DNA of 45,538 nucleotides from Bacteroidota bacterium. Lineage in GTDB: Bacteria > Bacteroidota > Bacteroidia > B-17B0 > Aurantibacillaceae. A model generated the notes under the pieces. The model searched no databases. It saw only the letters and a list, made by a program, of their open reading frames with translations, and was not told the DNA's origin. The number at the start of each line of letters is the position of its first letter. The first letter of the stretch is position 1. The stretch is from contig JACCXH010000046.1 in NCBI GenBank assembly GCA_013697245.1, forward strand, positions 1 through 45,538, given 5' to 3'. The position numbers were made by a program, and so were the translations under genes. Shown here in pieces: positions 15,371 to 22,380 of the stretch.

Positions 15371-15838
15371 ATGAATAAATATTTAAAATTGGCACTTTGT
15401 ATCTTAACACCGTTACTAATAGGTGCAGTTGCCGATATTGCAACAGCCACAAGTATTGACGGCTGGTTTGTTGAATTAAACAAGCCGATTTTTAATCCTC
15501 CAAATTATTTATTTGGGCCTGTTTGGACGTTTCTATATATTTTAATGGGAATATCACTATTCTTAATCATGCAAACACCAAAAGTTTATGCCAGAAGGAG
15601 AGCAATCGTAATTTTTGTCATCCAATTATTTTTAAATTTTTGCTGGAGTTTTCTGTTTTTTAAATTTCACTTATTATGCTTAGCATTTATAGAAATTATT
15701 GTAATTTGGTTAAGTATAATAACGATGATCTATGCTTTTAAAAAAATAAATAAAACTGCTGCCTACTTACAAATACCCTATTTGCTATGGGTTAGTTTTG
15801 CAAGTGTTTTAAACGGTACAATTTGTTATTTAAATTAA
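15371..15838 (+). CDS. tspO: TspO/MBR family membrane protein
   Basis: A 155-residue protein with five hydrophobic helices and the family pattern: LNKPIFNPPNYLFGPVWTFLYILMG, NFCWSFLFF and PYLLWVSFASVLN. TspO proteins bind porphyrins and cholesterol-like ligands and influence tetrapyrrole breakdown and photo-oxidative stress; in Rhodobacter TspO affects expression of photosynthesis and carotenoid genes. The ATG lies 3 nt after the flavin reductase stop, so it closes the operon. Its co-regulation with carotenoids suggests handling of photosensitising porphyrins. Confidence 0.92.
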   Translation: MNKYLKLALCILTPLLIGAVADIATATSIDGWFVELNKPIFNPPNYLFGPVWTFLYILMGISLFLIMQTPKVYARRRAIVIFVIQLFLNFCWSFLFFKFHLLCLAFIEIIVIWLSIITMIYAFKKINKTAAYLQIPYLLWVSFASVLNGTICYLN

Positions 15839-15902
15839 ATTCTTATCGCGCATAAAAAGTAGAACTAAAAATAGTATATATCTAACTTAATAAAAAAGGC
15901 GT

Positions 15903-16421
15903 ATGAAATTATTTAAAACTTCGTTGATCTTACTCCTAAGTATTTTAGGTTTAAGTTTTTCATTCCAAAAAAATAATTTAAAAATTACTACGAAAGATTT
16001 TAAGCAATTAATCGGAAATTGGGAAGGATCTTTAACATATCTCGACTATTCAACGGCTAAACCATATACTATGCCGGCGAACATTGAGGTGATCCGAATT
16101 AAAAAAACAAATAGCTATATATTTGCCAGTAAATACCCCAACGAGGCAAACGCTAATTCCTCCGACACGATTACGATTTCAAAAGCAGGGAATTTTTTTG
16201 GCAAAGAAGCAGTAAAGGCAAAGAAAAAGCTTGCAAACGGAGATACTGAAATAATAACAGAAGAATTAGGGAAAGATGGAAACGACGATATGCCGGCGAT
16301 AATTAGACATACATATACATTTGGAGAATTATCTTTTTGCAATAAAAAAGAAGTTCAGTTTATTGGAAAAGCGGAATGGATTAAAAGGCATGAATATTCA
16401 TATAAAAGAAAAAAAGCATAA
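15903..16421 (+). CDS. Secreted lipocalin-like protein of unknown function
   Basis: A 172-residue protein with a signal peptide at residues 1-21 and a beta-rich mature part starting FKQLIGNWEGSLTYLDYS, a pattern seen in small lipocalin/DUF1579-like secreted proteins. No cysteine pair or catalytic motif is evident. It starts 64 nt after tspO on the same strand and could be read through from that operon, although no operator-like arm is present before it. Function unknown. Confidence 0.65.
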   Translation: MKLFKTSLILLLSILGLSFSFQKNNLKITTKDFKQLIGNWEGSLTYLDYSTAKPYTMPANIEVIRIKKTNSYIFASKYPNEANANSSDTITISKAGNFFGKEAVKAKKKLANGDTEIITEELGKDGNDDMPAIIRHTYTFGELSFCNKKEVQFIGKAEWIKRHEYSYKRKKA

Positions 16422-16492
16422 CTCTATAATCTAAGGCAACAAAATATTTTACTTGTAATATATAAAAAAAGTGCCCGTTAATCTATAAAATT

Positions 16493-17254
16493 ATGTTAGA
16501 AATTCTTGAAACAATTAAGCAGCGAAACGAAATTTTATTTTATTTCGGCTTGTTGGCATTTATTGGAACAATAATTACAGCAATATTAACCCAAACAACA
16601 TCTATTCAGATTATGGGTATAAACGCTTATTACAAGCCTATGAAATTCTTTCTTTCCACAGCCATATTTGCCTGGACATTGGCATTTTACATGCAGTACC
16701 TCCAAAATCAGCAACATGTGAGTATTGTAAGTTGGATAACGGCCATTGGATTGGCTTATGAATTAGTTGCTATTACCATGCAAGCTGCCAGAAATAAAAT
16801 ATCGCATTACAATAACCAAACCCCTTTTGATACGTTGATCTACGCCCTGATGGGACTTGTTATTACCATTGTTATTTTAAGTGTTTTATATATTGGGATT
16901 TTATTTTTTACTCAAAAAATTTTTAGTACCACCTCTATTGTTATTTGGAGTATACGATTAAGTATTATAGTTACAGTTATATTCTCGTTTGAAGGATTTT
17001 TAATGGGCTCGTATTTAAAACATACGATTGGTGCTGAAGATGGAACAAAAGGCTTGCCGGTTTTAAACTGGAGCAGAACAAACGGAGATTTAAGAGTTGC
17101 CCATTTTTTAGGCCTTCACGCAATACAAGTTATTCCTATAATTTCTTATTACATTGCAAAAAATACAACCCATGTATTTATTATTGCCACACTTTATTTG
17201 GTAATAGTTACAGCGACTTTAATACAGGCTTTACTTGGTAAACCTTTGTTTTAA
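16493..17254 (+). CDS. Seven-helix integral membrane protein of unknown function
   Basis: A 253-residue protein with about seven hydrophobic segments and conserved-looking polar phrases between them: NAYYKPMKFFLSTAIFAWT, ELVAITMQAARNKISHYN and LPVLNWSRTNGDLRVAHFLG, followed by HAIQVIP. The buried His residues (SHYN, AHFLGLHA) could bind heme or metal, but this is a guess. It resembles uncharacterised proteins I recall from Bacteroidota. It lies 71 nt after the lipocalin-like gene and may share its transcript. Confidence 0.65.
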   Translation: MLEILETIKQRNEILFYFGLLAFIGTIITAILTQTTSIQIMGINAYYKPMKFFLSTAIFAWTLAFYMQYLQNQQHVSIVSWITAIGLAYELVAITMQAARNKISHYNNQTPFDTLIYALMGLVITIVILSVLYIGILFFTQKIFSTTSIVIWSIRLSIIVTVIFSFEGFLMGSYLKHTIGAEDGTKGLPVLNWSRTNGDLRVAHFLGLHAIQVIPIISYYIAKNTTHVFIIATLYLVIVTATLIQALLGKPLF

Positions 17255-17433
17255 CCTATTATTCTCTTAAACAAACCGATTTTAACGGGCCGAAGAAAAA
17301 TCTTAATTTAGTTTTCGTAAGTTGTAATCACGCTTAATTTAAGGAAACAGGACCGTTTAATTTTTAAAGCCAAATTTACTTAAAGAAGAATGTTTTGGTA
17401 GAAAATGTTTTACCTTTACCTTAGGAAAATATA

Positions 17434-17760
17434 ATGAAAAAAACAATCACCATAGCTATAAGTTTAAGTGTTGTTTTATTCTTTATAATCGCTTCCTGCC
17501 AAAAGAAAAATAAAACCCCCGCTTTGTATACACCAACTTGCAATGGCATAAAATCTTTTAAGACGGATGTCTTGCCTTTAATTCAAAGTAAATGCGTTAG
17601 TTGTCATAATGAGTATAGCAATTATTCTCAAATCAGTTCTGCCGCTTCATCCATAAGAAGTGCTATTGTTAATAGAAGCATGCCGAAAGGCGGTTCGCTT
17701 ACCGATGGACAAAAAGATGTGATAGTTTGTTGGATCGACGCCGGTGTTACAAATAATTAA
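17434..17760 (+). CDS. Small c-type cytochrome lipoprotein
   Basis: A 108-residue protein with a lipoprotein signal (IIASC, Cys22) and one heme c attachment site CVSCH at 54-58. A Met at 83 in SMPKGG is a candidate sixth ligand. The spacing and DGQKDVIVCWIDAG end match the mono-heme domains found in Bacteroidota lipoproteins. It should be anchored in the periplasm and carry electrons; the partner is unknown. The preceding 180 nt hold no gene. Confidence 0.8.
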   Translation: MKKTITIAISLSVVLFFIIASCQKKNKTPALYTPTCNGIKSFKTDVLPLIQSKCVSCHNEYSNYSQISSAASSIRSAIVNRSMPKGGSLTDGQKDVIVCWIDAGVTNN

Positions 17761-17945
17761 AACTGGTGCCACGGTTTTGTATGTTAGTTATAAAACAATA
17801 ACCCAAATATTTAAACAGCGGTAATCAATCACAAAATTGCTTTTTTAGACAAAATAACTATTGGAAGCTGCATTTGAATGAGTGAGTGATTTAACTTTAT
17901 TTATTTTATATTACGATGTTTGTTGAACATCATAAATTAAAAAAC

Positions 17946-19235
17946 ATGAAAAAAAATTACAAAAGAATTCGGTCTTTCGCAAAAGCATTTGTTTTACTTG
18001 GATTTATCCTAACAGGTTTCAGTACTAGTGCACAAGTTGCTTCCTTTACAAGCCCTACAGGAACAACTGTGTCAGGTCCGCTAAGCAACCCGGTATCAAC
18101 CGGTACTATGTGCGCTGGTGTTTATACTTTTACAAATGCAAGTACTGCGGCAACCAACTACACCTGGTTCACCACCCCTTCTACAAGCGTTACAATTAGT
18201 AATGCTTTTGCAGCTAGTCCAACCTTTACATTCAGTAATACAACTTTAGTTACTTATACAATTTCATTAATAGCAAGCGGATCCGGACCCAATGCATTTA
18301 CCGGGCAGGTAATTAAAGTGGTTGCTAAACCAAACCCTGTTCTAACATCAAGTTCAAATACCATATGCTCCGGAGCATCGGTTACGCTTGCTGCTGGCCC
18401 GGCATTACCAAATTACTTATGGAGTAACAGTGCAACAACTGCAACAACTGCAGTTTCACCGATAGTTTCAACGATGTATTCGTTCACAACAACTTTAGGA
18501 GGCATAGCAAATTTTCCTTTATGTACTTCAACAAGCACCATAAATATTGGTGTAACTACAACACCTACGGTTTTAGTTTCCGGTCAAACCACTATTTGCG
18601 CAGGTCAATCTACTACATTAATTGCGCAGGGCGCGTCAAATTATATTTGGAGCAATGGCCCGGTAGTTGCTCAAAATATTATTACACCAACTACCACTAC
18701 AAACTATACAGTTAATGGTTCTAATGGTTCTTGTTCAGGCACTAAAACCTTGGCAGTAGTGGTTAATCCGCTTCCTTTTATTTTTGCTTTCAGTACTTCT
18801 ACTCTAAGTTGTGCCGGCCAACCGGTTGTGTTAACTAGCAGCAGTTCTGCAACCAGCTATACTTGGAGCAATGGTTCAAACAGCTTTTCAACTACTGTTA
18901 ACCCAACTGTTACAACAACCTATACCCTAAGCGGAACAAGCTCGCAAGGTTGTGTAGGAACAACAACAATTAGTCAAAGTGTATCGCCTTGCACGGGTAT
19001 TGCACAAGCAGAATTAAAGAACAATGCTGTTAACGTTTATCCAAACCCATTCAGCAATAAACTAACTATTGTTTCTGAAGAAAAAGAATCTACTGAAATT
19101 TATAACTCTTTAGGCTCTCTTATTTATAAGAGTGATACTAAGGAAAATAAAATTGAGGTTGATCTAAGCACTCAACCAAATGGTATTTACTTTGTAAGAA
19201 TTGGTTCAATTACCAAAAAGATCATTAAAAAATAA
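17946..19235 (+). CDS. Secreted Ig-like/PKD-like repeat protein with T9SS sorting domain
   Basis: A 429-residue Ser/Thr/Asn-rich surface protein. The start chosen gives MKKNYKRIRSFAKAF and a signal peptide ending near STSAQ; the frame opens 10 codons earlier, but those codons do not improve the signal. The body has three or four tandem beta-sandwich repeats, visible as CSGASVTLAAGPALPNYLWS, CAGQSTTLIAQGASNYIWSN and CAGQPVVLTSSSSATSYTWS, each with one Cys and one Trp. The C-terminal 80 residues form a type A T9SS domain (NVYPNPFSNKLTI, then GIYFVRIG and KKIIKK). Likely an adhesin or surface-layer component. Confidence 0.85.
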   Translation: MKKNYKRIRSFAKAFVLLGFILTGFSTSAQVASFTSPTGTTVSGPLSNPVSTGTMCAGVYTFTNASTAATNYTWFTTPSTSVTISNAFAASPTFTFSNTTLVTYTISLIASGSGPNAFTGQVIKVVAKPNPVLTSSSNTICSGASVTLAAGPALPNYLWSNSATTATTAVSPIVSTMYSFTTTLGGIANFPLCTSTSTINIGVTTTPTVLVSGQTTICAGQSTTLIAQGASNYIWSNGPVVAQNIITPTTTTNYTVNGSNGSCSGTKTLAVVVNPLPFIFAFSTSTLSCAGQPVVLTSSSSATSYTWSNGSNSFSTTVNPTVTTTYTLSGTSSQGCVGTTTISQSVSPCTGIAQAELKNNAVNVYPNPFSNKLTIVSEEKESTEIYNSLGSLIYKSDTKENKIEVDLSTQPNGIYFVRIGSITKKIIKK

Positions 19236-19263
19236 CCTTTTTTCGATTAGTTTTAATTGTTAG

Positions 19264-19292
19264 AAAGTCCCCGTTTTTACGGGGATTTTTTT
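19264..19292 (+). terminator. Intrinsic terminator after the T9SS repeat protein
   Basis: Arms TCCCCGT and ACGGGGA with a TTTT loop, followed by seven T. It lies inside the upstream extension of the next reading frame, which argues for that gene starting later, at 19338. Confidence 0.85.
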
Positions 19293-19337
19293 ATTGGAAC
19301 CAATTTGCCAAGGCACAACTTTTGCGTTAAAATAAAT

Positions 19338-19931
19338 ATGTTTTATAAATATCTACTTGTTTTTTTGGGTGCGCTGGTTTTTGATGTTACTCCTTTTCCT
19401 TTACCACCGGCTTTTACAATTATGATCTTTTTACAAATAAAATTCGATCTTGCTATTTGGCCGGTAATAATAATCGGAGTTATGGGTTCAATTCTAGGGC
19501 GACTTATCCTTACACTTTATATTCCTAAACTTTCTGACAAAATTTTTAGTAAACAAAAAAATGAAGATATTCAATTACTCGGAAAAAAATTAAAGGAAGA
19601 TGGCTGGAAAGGCCAACTTTTTGTATTGCTGTATTCTTTAATGCCTTTGCCAACTACACCGCTGTTTGTGGCGGCAGGCATAGCTAAAACAAAACCTATT
19701 TATATTATTCCGGCTTTCTTTGTAGGAAAATTTACAAGCGATACGATTGCTGTACTTACAGGCAAATATGCGTCTGAAAACGCTGATCATATCCTGAGTG
19801 GTGCCGCATCCTGGCAATCAATTACTGGCCTTGTTTTGGCAGTGATCTTGATCTTAGGGTTATTTTTTATCGATTGGCGAAAACTGTTAGAAGAACACAA
19901 GCTTAGGCTAAAACTCAAAACAAGAAAATAA
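19338..19931 (+). CDS. VTT/DedA-like small integral membrane protein
   Basis: A 197-residue protein with five or six hydrophobic segments, start set at MFYKYLLVFLG because the longer frame from 19257 contains the terminator. The segments FDVTPFPLPPAFTIMIFLQ and LYSLMPLPTTPLFVAAGIAKT, followed by FFVGKFTSDTIAVLTGKYA, resemble the VTT (SNARE-associated/DedA) membrane domain, with proline-rich re-entrant loops and internal pseudo-symmetry. DedA proteins act in lipid scrambling or proton-linked transport. Assignment is moderate; the substrate is unknown. Confidence 0.6.
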   Translation: MFYKYLLVFLGALVFDVTPFPLPPAFTIMIFLQIKFDLAIWPVIIIGVMGSILGRLILTLYIPKLSDKIFSKQKNEDIQLLGKKLKEDGWKGQLFVLLYSLMPLPTTPLFVAAGIAKTKPIYIIPAFFVGKFTSDTIAVLTGKYASENADHILSGAASWQSITGLVLAVILILGLFFIDWRKLLEEHKLRLKLKTRK

Positions 19932-20134
19932 TTCCCCCGCTAAGAAATCTAGTTTTTGCGAAAAAGACATTATAAAAGTGCATTCTTAATGTTTTAACTT
20001 ATTTCCGACAGTAATATCAAAACATTTTATTTGATCGGCTCAATTAAAATAAATGTTCTTTAGCTAAGCAAAATATTCACCACATTTTCGGCCTTGTGTT
20101 TTAGTACACATAATTTTTTCTATATTTATATAAC

Positions 20135-21184
20135 ATGGAAAGGTCCGTTATTTTATTTATTTTATTCTTTTCTTTTTTAAATACCAGATCGCAAGATGGC
20201 GAGGATGTTTTATTAACACTGAGTCTTGATTCTGTTTTTTCTAAAATAAAAGAGAATGAGCCCGGCGCAAACATCTATATTCAAAAGGGTCATCGATTGA
20301 TGTATTCAAAGTCGTTTGGCCTTACAAATTTAAAAACAAAAGCAAAATTCGACGAGAATACATTAATAAACATCTCTTCAATTACCAAAACCTTTATTGC
20401 TTATAGTATCCTAATTCTTCAAAAGCAAGGACAGCTTTCTATTGAAGATTCAATTTCAAAGTTTTTTCCGGGTATTAACAACAAAGAAGAGTTGAACAAA
20501 CTTAAAATTAAACATTTATTATCCCACACCTCTGGCCTTCCTGTAGTGAGAACGAGTAAACTTTCTTTTACAGATTTTATTGATAAACCTGAATTTGAAC
20601 CCGGAAGTAATTACAGAGATTCAGAACAGGATTATAATATCCTGGCTGTAATTATTGAATATGTTGGCAAAGGCGATTGGCAAACATTTATACAACAAAA
20701 TATTTTTAGTCCTACCGGAATGTTGAACGCCAAATTTGTGAACGAAAATAATACAGATGATGAAATAACCGGGGCATACAGAAAAGAAAAAAATATTTAT
20801 AAAATAGTAAAACATCATATTTGTAACGAGAAACTTCCCGCTTGTAATAGCATTTGGACATCGATAGGTAATTTACGAAAGTATGCCTACGCTATAAAAG
20901 AATGTGTGTTTTTAGATTGTGAAACGCTAAAACCTGCTATGAAAATATACAAACCCGAAAATTGGCGAGCGCTAAGAATTCCAACACAAGGATTTGCATG
21001 GACGATACATGAAGAAAAAAATAAAGATACTTTTATGGAATGTGAAGGCCTTAGCCCTGGCTACAAATGCCAAATAGTCATGTACCCAAAGCAGGATATA
21101 TTGGTTATTTGGTTGAGTAATAATGATGTTTCTTACTCTAATGTAATACTGCAAAAACTTATTCAACGTAAATATATAAAATAA
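20135..21184 (+). CDS. Serine hydrolase, beta-lactamase class C fold, with altered catalytic motifs
   Basis: A 349-residue protein with a short signal peptide (residues 1-19). The SxxK motif is intact as Ser82-I-T-Lys85, followed by HLLSHTSGLP, typical of class C/DD-peptidase-like esterases. The second motif, normally YSN in the Y-x-YSN-x-GY context, reads D162-S-E164, so the catalytic Tyr and Asn are Asp and Glu. The third motif (HxG before PGF) reads CEGLSPGY with Glu in place of His. The enzyme may be inactive or use other chemistry. It stands alone and is followed by a terminator. Confidence 0.8.
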   Translation: MERSVILFILFFSFLNTRSQDGEDVLLTLSLDSVFSKIKENEPGANIYIQKGHRLMYSKSFGLTNLKTKAKFDENTLINISSITKTFIAYSILILQKQGQLSIEDSISKFFPGINNKEELNKLKIKHLLSHTSGLPVVRTSKLSFTDFIDKPEFEPGSNYRDSEQDYNILAVIIEYVGKGDWQTFIQQNIFSPTGMLNAKFVNENNTDDEITGAYRKEKNIYKIVKHHICNEKLPACNSIWTSIGNLRKYAYAIKECVFLDCETLKPAMKIYKPENWRALRIPTQGFAWTIHEEKNKDTFMECEGLSPGYKCQIVMYPKQDILVIWLSNNDVSYSNVILQKLIQRKYIK

Positions 21185-21185
21185 C

Positions 21186-21211
21186 AAAAGCCGCTCCTAA
21201 AAGCGGCTTTT
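21186..21211. terminator. Bidirectional terminator between convergent genes
   Basis: Arms AAAAGCCGCT (21186-21195) and AGCGGCTTTT (21202-21211) with a 6-nt loop, located between the serine hydrolase and the coiled-coil lipoprotein. Confidence 0.9.
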
Positions 21212-21262
21212 GTTTTTGAATTTAAGCTTAAACTAAAATTAAAACATAAGCTTAAGATCAAA

Positions 21263-22117
21263 TTAATTAGTAATAACCAAATATTTTGATGCGCTCCAGA
21301 ATTTTTCAGGATCAGTGATCATTAAACTGTTGATCATTTTACCGGTCTTATCCCAGGTGTATGAATCAGATGGATGGGTAGTGATTAATTTAGCATCTTT
21401 GCTATTAACAGGAATGCTTGTAGTTTCTGTATAATCAATTTTCGTAAATTGACTGTTATCAACATTTGGACTTAACTCTGCAGTTCTTCCAATCCCCAAC
21501 AAGCCACCTTTTTTATCAATTAAATTTGATTTTTGAAGATCTTTTGAATGACCAACAACATAATAGGCGGTATGCAATTGCGTTGTTTTTTCATTAATGG
21601 TTTGCGATTGCGCCATGTTTTGGTTTGAAAGCGTATCAACAGATGTTTGTAACTGTGCTACCTGAGCATTAAGCTCATTTAGTCTTTGGTTTAACTCATT
21701 TAGCTCAGCATATTTTTGATTTAACTGATCGTTTAATAATTGAATTGTCTTTTCAAGGCCTGCATTTTTTTTATCTGCACGGTTTAGTTTGCGATTCAAC
21801 ATTTTTAATTTTTTGTTGTTTGCATCCATAAGCTCATTAATAGCCCTGATCTCTGAGTTGATACGGGCTTTTTGATCTGCTTTCATATCACCCTTACTTG
21901 AATTCATTAAGATAATATGTTGTTTTCTGCTAACAGAATCAAGGTTTCGTTCTACTTCATTAAACGAACCAATAAAGTCATTTACAGAAGATTCTCTTTC
22001 GTCTATTACCGCCATAAGTGAATCTCTTTGACGAACTACTGTTTCATCCTTTTGGGGATCTTTACATGCTGTCATCATAATTAACGAAGCGGCTGCAATA
22101 AAAATTGAATTTTTCAT
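21263..22117 (-). CDS. Coiled-coil lipoprotein of unknown function
   Basis: A 284-residue lipoprotein: signal with lipobox MMTAC (Cys18), then a long coiled coil at about residues 30-180 with heptads such as LNQRLNELNAQVAQLQTSVDTL. The C-terminal globular part starts at YYVVGHSKDLQKSNLI and includes KKGGLLGIGRTAEL, TTHPSDSY and DPEKFWSASKYLVI, a layout I recall from other Bacteroidota lipoproteins of unknown role. Probably an envelope spacer or scaffold. It is transcribed divergently from cphA across 263 nt that contain a weak inverted repeat (TATACTTATAC / GTGTAAGTATAG, about 22168-22227) and no other gene. Confidence 0.75.
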   Translation of the reverse strand: MKNSIFIAAASLIMMTACKDPQKDETVVRQRDSLMAVIDERESSVNDFIGSFNEVERNLDSVSRKQHIILMNSSKGDMKADQKARINSEIRAINELMDANNKKLKMLNRKLNRADKKNAGLEKTIQLLNDQLNQKYAELNELNQRLNELNAQVAQLQTSVDTLSNQNMAQSQTINEKTTQLHTAYYVVGHSKDLQKSNLIDKKGGLLGIGRTAELSPNVDNSQFTKIDYTETTSIPVNSKDAKLITTHPSDSYTWDKTGKMINSLMITDPEKFWSASKYLVITN

Positions 22118-22380
22118 AATCGTTATTTTTTTGTTTTAAGTTTATTTAATGGCAAATGATACCATATGTATACTTATACTGAAAACTTAATGCCAATTGC
22201 TCATTCTGTGTAAGTATAGGCAATCAGGGAGAATCAGCTAAATCAAAAAGGGGAAACAATTCTACAAAGCAATAAGATAGATATACATTATCTCCACACT
22301 TTTTAATTTGATAGCTCCTAAAATTAAGGTATAAAAAATGGCACGAAATTTTCACTTTTAATTACATAAAAGAAAAAACC

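Noticed and set aside
19257-19337. Longer N-terminus for the VTT-like membrane protein
   Set aside because: The extension contains the terminator hairpin of the preceding gene and encodes no plausible signal; the ATG at 19338 starts the hydrophobic segment directly.
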